DNA of 64,000 nt, from NCBI GenBank assembly GCA_958295665.1, contig OY282558.1, positions 112,458,838 to 112,522,837 of the forward strand. The letters run 5' to 3'. Both the position numbers and the translations under genes were made by a program. The notes under the pieces are model-generated. The model did no database searches and was not told the DNA's origin. It saw nothing but the letters and a program-made list of their open reading frames with translations. Source of the stretch: Tipula vernalis (lineage: Eukaryota; Arthropoda; Insecta; Diptera; Tipulidae). Shown here piece by piece: positions 23,801 to 35,325 of this stretch. The first letter of the stretch is position 1; every line of letters begins with the position of its first letter.

Positions 23801-26600
23801 TAACTCTCCCTCACCAAGGAAATATGTACCATCATACTCAGCTTTTCATGAAGCCAAACATAGCAATATTCACCCCGTAAAGAAATGCGCCACATCGATA
23901 ACCACATAAGTCTAATAGTGTGATATCCGCCCCTGGCCAGGCAGCCATTGTACACCCTTCTACATACAATAAAATCGTGGGATGGGCAAGGAATGTTGGT
24001 GAGGACAGACTCGGCCCGGTTACAGACACCTATACCCTTTTATGACAGCACAATGACAACACAATTAAAATATTAATAATAAAACGTTGGAACCTGATCG
24101 ATCTGAAATAATATCTTAAACTAGAATTTATATTTAAACATTTAATACTACTAAGTTCCGATTAACAAAATTGATGATAACATATATTTCGATGTTCTTC
24201 TGAAACAAAAAAACCAATTAGTTATTTATTTCTACTCTCACTTAGTCCAACCGCTCTATAATCTCAAATATTTAAGTATCAGCTTTCAACAATTAAGAGA
24301 AATATTAAAACAGCAATAAATATAATATAATCTAAATTCAAATGTAAAGATGTTACTATCCCTAAAAATAACATTACCATTTATTAATCATAATTCAATT
24401 CTAAGCCTTAAGGCATTAATTACATTAAGGATCAATTATATTAAATTTTTTTTCCTCCAGCATACCCCATCTGAAATAAAATTTTGAATCATAAGTACAC
24501 TCCAACTAGTTCTAATAGATGTCTCTCCGCTCATTATTGATGAAATTTGTTAGTTGTTATACCTATCATCAAAAATCTTAAACAGTAAATATTTGCTATA
24601 TTGTTCATCCACAACCTCACCGTTTGCCTTTAATCGAAACTTGTGAAAAAACCAAAATTATTCGTGACAATACTTCTTCTGATAGTACCACAAATTTAAA
24701 ATATTTTAAAAGAACCCTTTCCAAACATTTCTTATATTAGCAAAGATTAATATTTTCAAGATTTTTATTAATAATAATTGCTTCGTCAACCTTACAGAGA
24801 CAGATCAAAGAGTTTTTTCGCCCCTAACTCCACCTCCGATAGTACGACAAATGTTAAAAAAGCCACCTTTGCAAATATAACAACCTTTTTAATGTAATTT
24901 TAATTCGTTGTATACTTTAGAGCATGAGAGCTGCCGCTCTCAAACTCCCGCTTACGCTTCCTGTTTCAAATTTTATTCACAATTTGAAACTAGAAAAATT
25001 TCAGAAATTTCCCGGGAAAATTGCAAAATTTTCCCGGAAAAATTACTTGCACTGTCGAAAAATTGTTAAGATACAATCCTAATATCAAATTTTCTATAAA
25101 AACTGCACATTTTTACGTATTTTGAATAAAATAATACACACATTTTTCAACTAAAAAGTGAAAATTTTACCGGAAAATGAGGTAATTTTCCAGTGAAATT
25201 TGGCTTCCTCATCCTAAAAACTATAGATGCACAATCCTACATTTAAAAATTTCCAAAATATGTACACCTTACCTTATTTTCCCGATGTATACGTAAAGTA
25301 AACTTTAGCCAAAATTAATATTTAGTTATTTAGCGAAATATAATAATGTATTAAATAATTTAGATAAAAATAGTTTAAAAAAAATGTAAATAAACAAAAA
25401 AACACAAGAACCACCAACAACAAAATTTCATGTTTTATTATTTTTTTTTTTTTTTGTAAATATGCAACAATTTTACACCCAAAAGTACACACCCCTACGC
25501 CCTCCACAGGTTCATTCCCAACAACGTTATTTCAATTCACGAACTCATATTTGTATGCATTTGCATACAACCCGAAATAAAACATTAATCCTATACTATT
25601 TACACAACAACAAATCAGATTGGTGTATACATATATACAACGGGTGCTTCTTTATATCATACGGGTTTATACCGTAAAAACATCATAGACATTTTTGTTG
25701 GTTTTGCTTCTACAGATAACAGCAATTATAGCAGAAGCAATACATTCAAAATACAAACTGGATTCTTCAATAATAAAATAATCAAAATTTATACACACAC
25801 ATATGTATATACACACCAAATCAGAATCGTCGTACAATCCTACACAAAATCAATTTATAAATTTAATATATAACAAACTACCACATACGAAACGCAAGTG
25901 GCGTGAGATTACCTGTTTAACGATAGCAGTACCGTTAGTCAATTTTTGAACAAGATTAATCCTGTATCTTGTTCAATCATCACTCAACACGTTGAAAAAA
26001 AAAATAAACACTTTATTTCCATAAGAAAACTTTAAAAATTGCACTAAACACTTTTATTGACATAATTTTAAATTTTCTTTTTTTTTATTTTTATATAAGT
26101 ACAGAACAACTTTACACTACTTTTCACAATTAACACTCACTACACTTATGTACGTATGTATGTACAAAAAATAAAACAAAATCACTTTTTCACTACATAA
26201 CACAACACAACACATCACATCAAAACTATTATTACACTACACTATTACTTTACATAACAACACAACACATCATAACTCTAATTTAATTAATTTATTTCAT
26301 TTTATCCAATTTAAGAAATAAAAATTCAAATTCAAAATAAAATAAAATAAATTTCACTTACGGAGACAGACTAAACACGTCCATCTCCATCCATGAAAAT
26401 TTTACAACCTCGTGTATCATTTTGCCTCGTATTAATTATAAATTCATAGATCATTTTCATTCATTAGATAAATTATTCTGGGTAGATATGGTACGAAATT
26501 TCATAGGAAAATTGGCCCGCACCAATTGGACAGAAGCAAATATGGAAAAAGCCTTGTAAAAACATTCGACTAGCCAAAAAATTCGGAATATTTATGTAAT
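20861..26600. other. Non-coding AT-rich region
   Basis: No supported gene over 5.7 kb. I see short GT and TATG repeats (for example about 22828-22845), poly-A/T runs and another copy of the dispersed repeat at 24885-24975. There is an internal near-repeat with GATAGTAC(C/G)ACAAAT at about 24680 and 24837, and a set of TTTCCCGGGAAAAT-type palindromes at 25008-25045. The stretch 23690-24030 (minus) looks like it could be a retroposed sequence with an A-rich tail, but I cannot identify it. The block GTATCATTTTGCC(C/T)CGTATT recurs at 23670 and 26412. Confidence 0.5.
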
Positions 26601-26682
26601 ATTATCGCAAAATATCCTCTAAAGTGGGGGTCTAACTGTAAAACTTTGCAAGTTATTACATGTTCAATTTTTTGAGTAATGT

Positions 26683-28092
26683 CAAAGCTTCCTTGATTAT
26701 ACAAAGGCATAGTCTAAAAAATGAAGCTTTTATAAGTAATTTAGAAACGAGGAAAAAACGGAACTTTTCATAGTAAAATACACAAAACATATGGGAAATC
26801 ACTTGTTTTCCTAAGACCAATTTTTAAATGAAATCGTTACAAATTATTAATTATGATTTCTGAAATACTTTCATAAATTTTTGAATTTAAAAATATATGA
26901 ATCTCGTTTAAGTAAATCGTTTTCATTTTCTTGTAATAATTGATTTATTTAAACCAAAATATAAAAAAAAATCATAACAACAGCATTCTGGTCAATTTGA
27001 AACAAAAGCTTACTACAATCCGTTTGATCATTAAGTCAATATACATTACATAGATGGCAGTGATGGCAGTAAAAATTTGGTAAAATCGCACCAAAAATTA
27101 TCACCTGGAGAAATTTCAAGTTCAAAAATTGAAGGAAAAGCAAAACAAAGTCACAAAATGTTAAGAAGGTATGATAATTATGTGATTAAATAATTTGTTT
27201 TTTCGTATTTTTCTGTAAACATGTTAGACATCTTACGTACACTAGTAAAACTAAAGATAAATTTAGCAAGTATTATTTTAACTCGTCAGAGCCAACTTTG
27301 ATGTATTTTTCAAAATGAAAGTTCGAAAGATATATTTTCGAAATAATTTTATTTTAATATTTCTGCAACCAATATTTACTTAATATCTATATAGACTTCT
27401 TGTAAATTGTTGTTAAAGATATGTAAAAAAATTTTATATAAACATTTTATAATATTGTTACGTTTTTGCCTTGTCAATCAAGGTTCGTATCACTGGACTG
27501 TGAATAATACAAAATCAATTTAATTTATCTCCATCGAATTTATTTATTTCACACAAGAATTATTACAACACAGTTCATCTATAAAAATTCACAAAACCTC
27601 TTTAAATAATTTTTACACAATTTTACTATTCACTTATAATTTTTATTTCGCTCTACAACACTTTTTAAATCACTTTTTAATAACTTTTTAATCTTCACAC
27701 TGTCGCTTTCCAAATTCTGCTAATAATCTTACAAGTTTACTCTATCGCGTTCCAAATACTAATAATCCAATTCGATCTTGTTCGCCTTTTTATATACACA
27801 AACCAAGCTTCTCGAAAGTTAATGACTTTTCCAGTTAGAATAGAGTAGAACAATTTGATCATGGAAAATTCCATTTTAGTACAGTTTAACATTGAGCTAT
27901 TAATTTAACTTATTCTATCACACGCTAGGTGTCACCGTCACAATTTTTTTGCTTTTTTCATTGAAAAACTTGCAGCTTAAAAACACCATTTTTACTAAGG
28001 ATTCCTACGGAAATCAGTGAAAAGTTATAACACTAAAAAGCTTCTAAAAAATACGTCATAATGATTATGGCTCTATACTCTAGAAGGCTCTG
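26683..28092. mobile_element. hAT-like MITE inserted in the left mariner repeat
   Basis: The insertion interrupts the mariner inverted repeat exactly at a GTAATGT word that occurs on both sides (26676-26682 and 28093-28099). That fits a 7-8-bp target duplication. Its ends are imperfect inverted repeats: CAAAGCTTCCTTGATTATA at the left, and CAGAGCCTTCTAGAGTATA on the minus strand at the right. CA(G/A)AG ends with an 8-bp duplication fit the hAT superfamily. Without the nested solo LTR it is about 920 bp and has no transposase, so it is non-autonomous. The hAT assignment is inference. Confidence 0.6.
27456..27942 (-). repeat. Solo LTR, family A, copy 1
   Basis: 487 bp. On the minus strand it starts TGTGACGGTGACACCTAG and ends CAAAAACGTAACA, so it has TG...CA ends. 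It contains a TATATAAAAAGGCG promoter box (plus coordinates about 27784-27797) and AATAAATAAATTCG, a polyadenylation signal, near the 3' end. That is full LTR architecture with no internal region on either side. Three more copies lie at 54.8-57.5 kb. The flanking 4-mers (ATAT/ATTT) do not match exactly, so the target duplication has mutated or was lost. It lies inside the hAT-like MITE. Confidence 0.85.
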
Positions 28093-28671
28093 GTAATGTT
28101 CGTGACGCTTGTTTACAATTTTCATCATATCTCCCAAGTTATGGCCTCGATTTTAATTCTGTTTATGGATTTGAAATCGTATGAGTCACGTTATTGTTTA
28201 ATTTGCAAACTAAGCCAGGTTTTTTATAAAGAATGTAACAAATTATGGGGAAATAAGGTTTGTTTTACATAAAAAACCTCTACTTTTTAAAAAAAATAAA
28301 GTGGAAGTCGAGAAAATTATGGTTGTTTTATTTATTATGACTAATCTTCAACATAATATCTACAAATTCACAAAACATTGTTATTACCTAAGTAATAAAA
28401 TATTCGAACAGCAATTTATCGAAAAAAGGGCGTTTGTAAACGTTTTCTGGAAAAAGGGTCGCTCACAGGTATAACGATGTTATCTATCCAAATCATTTAA
28501 CCAGATCTTTTAAATGATCGAAAACTCAAATTGTTTCTAGGCAATAATAAATAGTTCAGATGTTTCTCAGTGTTCTGTATTTTAACCATTTTAAGTTTGT
28601 GTGATAATTAAAAGGGCAGTTTGTGTTAAGTAAACGCTTAATCATTAAAATTACCTTCTCATGTAGTCAAT

Positions 28672-29580
28672 ATGCATTTTGTGTACGGTTTTTGTAATGG
28701 AAATGCAGGCGCTGCTGTCGAATAATACATGTGTCGATATCCAGCCAGACCAGTACTTGAGTATAGGACGTTCATTGCAATACATCGACGTTTTTCCGAA
28801 CAAGCATTATTCCAACAACAACACTAGTCCAGCGTGAATGTTACCGTAAATGTGGAAGAGGAAGTATTACGATTAGTACGCGATGAACCTACCACAAGTA
28901 TCAGTCGCATCTCGATAAGACTAAGCTTATCGAGGACAAGCGTACGGAGAATCCTTAAAAAAGTAGGCCTTCATCCTTATCACTTCCGTCGTGCTCAACA
29001 TCTAAAAGATGTGGACCATCGTGCCGGATCAGTTTTTTGTAACTGGATAATTTCACAGCAATAAAGCGAAGTAAACTTTATAAGGAGAATATTGTGGACG
29101 GATGAAGCTACTTTCACCAGGGCGGGAATATCAAATTATAGAAATCTCCTGTAAAGGAGACAACTTTCCAGAGACAATTTTCTATAAATGTATGGGCCGG
29201 AATTATCCACGATCAACTTATCGGACCTTACGTGTTACCAAACATGCTTGATCAATACATATTTTTAGAATTTTTAGAGAACACACGTTGCCTTTGCTCA
29301 TGGAAGAAGTACCGTTGTTGAGGAGAAGGCGAAGGTCCCGTAGCTTGGCCGCCAAGGTCGCCTGATCTTACGCCCTTAAATTTTTATTTCTGGGGATTTA
29401 TGAAACAAAAAGTGTACGCCGTACCTATTAAAACCCGCGAGCAATTGACAGCAAACATTTTCGCTGCTGCAGCAGACATAACAGGCAACCCTGAACAATT
29501 GCGTAGGACAACAACAAGTGTGATCACGAGACCCTTTGTTTGATTACAAGAGTTGAATGGTATTTCGAACATTGCATTCA
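28672..29580 (+). pseudogene. Mariner-like transposase, broken
   Basis: Starts at ATG 28672 (MHFVYGFCNGNAGAAV), with in-frame stops at about 28720-28830. The frame then stays open through a helix-turn-helix region (28834-29064: SISRISIRLSLSRTSVRRIL, then a VGLHPYHFRRAQ block). The first catalytic block WTDEATF lies at 29095-29115. After a frameshift come INVWAGIIHDQLIGPYVLPN (about 29181-29240) and the third block RSPDLTPLNFYFWG (29355-29396). These blocks define a Tc1/mariner-superfamily DDE enzyme that would cut and paste the element at TA sites. The stretch that normally holds the middle aspartate (HDGAP-type) is deleted near 29310-29335. Non-functional. Confidence 0.85.
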
Positions 29581-30126
29581 ATAAAAAATGTTTAATAATT
29601 TGTAATAAAAACTGTTTTTATTGATTATTAATAAAATAGTATTATTTTATAGCTCTACGATTTTAATTTAAACATCAAGAAATTTACATTTAATTTCCCT
29701 ACCTCTTTAGGTGATTTTTGCGCGGTATTTTTAAGAATTAGGTATAGTCACAATGTTTCGTTAATTTGTAAATATTATGCTGCAGATTATTAATAATAAA
29801 CAAATAACTATGCTAATGGAATATTTTCTCGACTTACAGTTCAATTTTTTAAAAAGTAGGAGTTTTTTTAAGTAAAAAAAATGTTAATTTCCCGTAATTT
29901 GTTACATTCTTTAAAAAAAAAAGTTGGCTAAGTGTGCAAATTAACCAATAAAGTGACTCATAAGCTTTCGAAAACCGTAAGCAGAATTAAAATCGAGCCC
30001 ATAACTTGGGGAAATATGATGAAAAATGTGAAAAGGGATCACCAGCATTACTCAAAAAATTGAAAACGCAATAACTTGCAAAGTTTTACAGTTAGGCCCC
30101 CCACTTTAAAGGATTTTTTGCGATTT

Positions 30127-30439
30127 ATTTTCCGGCCGGTTACTTGCCGACGAAACACATTGTATAGTAAACAAATCCCGTGTGTAACAAAATGTGTCGC
30201 AAACGTTATCCTGGTGAGTAATAATTATCAATTTCCAGCTAAACTCATTTCAATATTTTGACATAAAAAATAAATTTATATAATTAAACTGTCGGACATA
30301 CGGACATATGAATATATAAAGCTTAGTTTCATGGTATATTATATTCTAAACATTAATAATAATTCTATTACAACTTCTTGTTGCTACTGAAACAAATAGC
30401 TAAATGATACCGACAAAGCGTACATTCTACGTATCGTGA
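30127..30439. other. Spacer between mariner and BEL/Pao remnants
   Basis: AT-rich, with no feature recognised. Confidence 0.4.
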
Positions 30440-30929
30440 TGATGTTGCAGCGGTTCACTCATTCGTCCTCCGCCACAATGTATCAAGTATAAACATTGGC
30501 GTCTGATCTCACACAATCACCATTGCACCGTTTCACGCCGCTCAACGTTGTCATCAGTATTTTCTGGTGCATTGGGTTATTTTCCGCCGATTCAACATAA
30601 AACAAAACAGAATAATTTAATTTTTCAGTCAAGTCAGTTAATTTTTCTCTTTGGTTTTTTTTTGTCTGTATTATGTTGACAAACTAAAAAAATTGCTAAT
30701 CTGGGTGCACCAAATAAAAAAAATTAATATATAAATAAGCGGCAGCTAAAATAAGAGATAAGGTACAAGAGGTAGCTTTCATCACCTCGAAAACGAAGAT
30801 TGTGCCCAATAATATATCTCAATTTCACAAATGGAGTTGCAGGTGGTCAACTCTGAAAAGAAATAAGACGCGATAACTGTCACCAAGAGTACTTATGGGT
30901 CCGACAGCCGTAACGTGTTATGTTGGATT

Positions 30930-31056
30930 CGTTCACATCGGTCATTTAAACCGTTCGTGGACTACCGGATTGGGGAAATCCTGGAGACAACAACATGGCA
31001 CGACTGGAGATGGGTTCCGACTACCAGCAATATTTCATACAAAGCCACCAAGTGAA
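30930..31056 (+). pseudogene. BEL/Pao pol piece (RNase H to integrase linker)
   Basis: One frame reads DYRIGEILETTTWHDWRWVP followed by TTSNISYKATK. This matches the BEL pol segment that normally reads R-x-x-EI-x(n)-W-x-W-V-P-x-x-x-N-x-A-D-x-A-T-[RK]. It ends at a stop right after ATK. Only this short block is preserved, and catalytic residues cannot be assessed. Confidence 0.75.
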
Positions 31057-31369
31057 AGCTAACAAGTCGATATTAGATACCTAAGAGATGGTAAGAGGAG
31101 CCTGTCTTTCTTCAAAGACCACGCAGCGAATAGCCTAAGGAAGAGATTACGAGCCAGAACCAGGCGATGAATTGCACGGATCGCAATGTTTGCGTATCGC
31201 CAACACAAAAACAGACAAGCAAACACCCGACTGAAGGGAAGAGTACAAAGAAATACTAGTCTGGTTGTTGTGGTTCTGCCACAGTAAAACAACAGTTGGC
31301 CAGAATATCGCCAAACGAATTAGACGATGCTTTAACGTGCCAAATAGCGAAAATTGTCACAATTTTTTG

Positions 31370-31860
31370 ATTCGCAATCTATCCCTGGTGAGGAGCAAGG
31401 TGCAGAATGCAAAGTATCTCACATCTAACCAACAATGTCACATTATAGTGCCAAGAAGCCTCGCAAGTTTCAGCAGAGATACCCCGATTAAGAAGTTGCC
31501 TAAAAACGTGCAAGCGAAGTGTGCACGATGCACATAAGGGTTGCGAGAAACGATGTAGCAGAAATAGCAGAACTACCAATTTAACGGGCTTGGATACACC
31601 CGTTTACGTTTGTTGGAGTAGATTAATTCGAGCATTTATAGGGAGAAGAGGAATGCCAGCTGAAATATACAGTGACAATCGGACGAACTTCCGAGATGCA
31701 GAAGCACAATTGTAAAAGGTCCTGTAGAATGTCAGCAAGGAGGCACAACACCGATTTGCTAGCGTTAAATGTAATTTTCATCCACCGGCCGCATCTCATA
31801 AGGGGATCTTGGGAGAGGATTGTTCGGTTCGTGAAGAATGCACTTCACCACACTGTCTGA
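31370..31860 (+). pseudogene. BEL/Pao integrase remnant
   Basis: Scattered over three frames: a NAKYLTSNQQCHIIVP zinc-domain lead-in near 31400-31450; IRAFIGRRGMPAEIYSDNRT near 31630-31690, holding the second catalytic aspartate (normally SDNGTNF; here G is changed to R); and FIHRPHLIRG-WERIVR-like residues near 31770-31835 before the position of the catalytic glutamate. Stops and shifts make it inactive. Confidence 0.75.
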
Positions 31861-32340
31861 TTGAAATCTAGTCTATAATAAATTCACAACCACTGACATA
31901 ATATGTCGAAACGGAGACATATACTCTCGAAGCGCTCACTACAAATCACTTTCTGTTAAGTTCCTCAAGAGGAATGCAGTCTTTTGGTAACTTTAATGTT
32001 GAAATCTATGAGTTGCGTGCTAAGTGGAAATGCCAGCAAGATATTACTCGTATATTCTAGAGCCAATGGATCTCTGAATATCTCCCGCTGATCTCGCAAT
32101 AAAGGATACACGGGTATGAGAATACAATAACATTGCAAGAAGAAGATGTCGTAGCAGTGGTACATACCGACATATTCGACCAGCCGATATAAGGACAGCA
32201 TCAGAGATACTATGGAGACCTGCGTCAAAGCAAGCCATCCTATAGTGAGGGAACTAATAGAATAGAGTAATCCAGTAGGATACCCGACCAAGGGAGTATG
32301 TTGTCGACAGTGGAACTTCAAGAAATCCTTTTCGAACCAC

Positions 32341-34200
32341 TAATAATTCTTTATCTTATTTCCAGTCTTGTGCCGCGTACTCTACATGAATTAATTAATC
32401 AATTGTCTACTCGAATAAACAATGTATGTAGGCAGTTAAAAAAATGGCGCCGATAATGTAGACAATTCGTCGACAATTTCCAGCAGCAAAATGAATAAAA
32501 GTTTGATTTGCACATTTTTCTGGGTAATCGACATGGAAAAACATATTCAAAATTGTCGATAAAAATTTCCGAGATAAAGAAGAAAAATTCACATTTCGAT
32601 TATGATTCAAAAAATTAAAGAAATTTTAAAAAAATATTGTTTGAATCAATAAGGAAATATCAAAATTAATAATGAAAAAATGCCCAATCCCAAATTTACA
32701 CCCGTCAGAATATACAAATTTAATTAAAATTAAAAAAGAAGAAGTGCAGTGAAGAGCTTGTAACAGAAACATCGAAAATGTTTACGAATGAATTACATAA
32801 GCAACAAATTGCATCCTCATCAACAAAGAATAATATAATTACTGCATGCTATACAGTTGCAGACCGAAATCGTTTATATACCGGTACAAATGTGCTCATC
32901 ATACTAATTAAGGCTAATAATTTCATTAAAAGGCAACAAAGTTTACCGAAATACAAGTTGAAAAAATTGAATCTATCCGACACCTCGGACGACACTTTTC
33001 CCACAAAGCATCCGTTATAGATCATCAAAAAAACCATTTACATTTTACAAACATTTTCCGTTATTTTGGGCAGGCAAGGTGCTTGAAAGATGTTACGGCT
33101 TTTCTTAAATTTGGAGACCCATTCCCCAATATCACAATTGGTCACGACGATATAAATCTTCTACTCTCATGCCGCCAAATCACAGACTGACAAATAATCC
33201 TAGATTATTTAGAACTATGACACTTGTTGAACAGCAATCAAAGTCGCATTCGCTATTTTTCATCTTCGACCTTTAACAATTAGATCCAGTGAAAAATCTC
33301 AGATAGATACTATGTATACTATATATTCAGAGAATATCCACCATGTTCAAAATTTATTTTCTGAAAATTGGTGCCAATTATTCAGATCACGATACATGAG
33401 CAACGTGAGAGTTGGCCGATATAATTCATTACTCAGTATTTAAATCTGGACAGAGCATCGCTGTTGGCCATTCAAGTATACAAAATAATACAACACAAAC
33501 AATACAAAATCAGAATTAACATTAATCATCTGTTATTCTGAATCTCTATTCCTTGTAACATAGCATTTCATTTTCTGTTTCTCCCAGCGCCTTTCGCCTA
33601 AAATTTGCTCCACCCTAATGGCAGGATATTATTTTAAAGGCGTCCCATAGTCGTGTGGTATTAACATTTAAATACGACCTTTCATACCAAGAGAATTTAT
33701 TACTCAGAAATAATACCTTTAAATGCGATTTTATTAAAGCAATTCACAATGTATCGATCAACATATCGGTGAAATTTCAATCAGTAAAATATCAATAAAA
33801 CGTCACAGAAATGTCAATGTCACAGAAACTAACTATATTTTATTTTTAAATGATTACAAAATTATTTACCACCAGCAAAGTATTTCAGGTAAATTTAGAA
33901 ATTTAAATTCCATATTACACGGTAATCTATTCATTTTGTCTCTAGATGTCTAGAGAACAATTGTTGGAATTTGGAAGGTGTATTAACCGTATAAAAATAT
34001 TTCTTCAAAAGATTCGACATAACCTTGGCAAATAGATCAACAAATTTATATTACTCCTTTTTGTTAAAATGACGCCATGAATTGTCAAATTTATCAACAA
34101 AAAAATCGTCGGCCCCTTTTTTCAGAATATCTGTTTGATAGTTTTCTCTTCCACTTCAAACCACTCTATTATATATTCGAGTGGAGCTAAAAGGTAACAC
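32341..34200. other. Non-coding region
   Basis: No supported gene. The ORFs at 32407-32610 and 32778-33037 overlap on opposite strands and carry no recognisable motif. A short inverted repeat with GTAGACAATT(C)GTCGACAATTT lies near 32457-32480. Confidence 0.5.
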
Positions 34201-34204
34201 AAAC

Positions 34205-34530
34205 GGCTCCGAGAATTCCAGTCAAAAAACATTTCAGTCAAAAAAAAAGCAACTCAGTCAAAATAGTTTTAGGCTGAAATACCTTTTCAGAAGGAAGTTC
34301 AGTCAAAAAACTAAAAAGGCATTCAAGTGAAAACTTTTTTGACTTGAATTCCTTTTGCATTTATGACTGAAATTCCTTTTGAAAAGGTGATTCAGTTAAA
34401 CAATTAAAAAGGAATTCCAGGCAAAATTGTTCTCCGGGAATTCAGTCAAAAAACGAAAGGCATTTCAGTCATAAAGTTTCCCATACAAATATTACGACTG
34501 AAACTCCTTTTAAAAACAAACTTTAGTGCA
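34205..34530. repeat. Foldback-like repeat (CAGTCAAAAAA family), copy 1
   Basis: Starts GGCTCCGAGAATTCCAGTC after ACACAAAC and consists of alternating CAGTCAAAAAA, GGCATTTCAGTC and ACTGAAATTCCTTTT words that pair with each other as many small hairpins. The same start word occurs in inverse at 46040-46058. There is no coding capacity. Internal restarts (CTCCGGGAATTCAGTC near 34435) suggest tandem or nested units. Confidence 0.7.
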
Positions 34531-35325
34531 ACCAAATGTATTTAGAAAACAATTTGAGAATGACGTTTAGAAAACATCTTGCAACCTTCGTGAAAGGTAT
34601 TTTAGTTACAGATTTTTGGATTTGAATACCTTTTGTTTGGTTTGTTTTATTAGCCGCCAAAATTATTGATTTAAGGTTAGTTTACTTTTTTTTATATTTA
34701 TCGATTTTACACAGTAGTATAATAGCAACATATGCAGCCTTACTTGGGGAATTTTACAACAACAATGCCGTGTATTTTCATTCTGAAATGAAAAGTTACC
34801 AACTTTTGGTTTGTATATAATTATTCTAGTAATAATTTTGAAATTTTTTTTTGTTTTTTAATTTAATTTTTAATGTCAATTTAATACCAATTATTATTCC
34901 AGTGACCAAAGTAAGACGGCATATTTGTTGTTCATATACATAAATAACCCATCCCTTTAAACGAGGTGCACCGTTTACAAAACATAAATAAAGAATGTTC
35001 ATAATTGACGAATTGCACCGTGCGCCTAGCGGGAGGAATAATAACCGAAAAGATAATTTAAATAAATTTTCGCACGGTAGTTATATTATATGTTACCCTT
35101 TTAGTGCGGACCTGGTACAAATAGTTGTAAACAAATTGTAAGATTCCTAAGCACAACCACTTTTAAAAACAATAAAAACTAAATGGTTTGTTTACATAAA
35201 AGAAAGAGTAACTATATGTAACCATCTCCTTCCAACTATCCACGCTTGAAATAGAAGATTTTATATGGGCCAAAACTTTATTTCAGTTCTATAGTCGTAT
35301 GCCTTTATGCAAAAGATACAAATTA
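34531..35325. other. Non-coding AT-rich region
   Basis: No gene or known element recognised. The right part may include outer sequence of the inverted-repeat element that starts near 35326. Confidence 0.4.

Larger units (their letters stand above)
26605..30126 (+). mobile_element. Mariner-like DNA transposon with ~300-bp inverted repeats, disrupted
   Basis: Outer inverted repeats: the left one begins near 26605 (TCGCAAAATATCCTCTAAAG) and the right one ends near 30126 (minus strand TCGCAAAAAATCCTTTAAAG). Both continue through a CTAACTGTAAAACTTTGCAA block. The right repeat runs inward to about 29822. The left repeat is split: 26605-26682 and 28100-28318, separated by an inserted MITE. A TA dinucleotide lies at or next to both outer ends (26603-26604 and 30126-30127), as expected for Tc1/mariner. 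The transposase remnant lies between the repeats. Confidence 0.8.
30440..32340 (+). mobile_element. Second BEL/Pao remnant
   Basis: Plus-strand debris in the order LTR-like piece (30450-30610, similar to 17941-18030), Pao RNase H-region block, integrase blocks. RT and everything 5' of it are gone, so there is a large internal deletion between the LTR-like piece and 30870. Many stops and frame changes. Downstream to 32340 there may be the BEL C-terminal domain and LTR, but I see only weak hints. Confidence 0.65.

Noticed and set aside
23690..24030. SINE or retroposed RNA gene on the minus strand
   Set aside because: There is an A-rich tail and a GC-richer body, but no A/B box pair and no target duplication that I can see.
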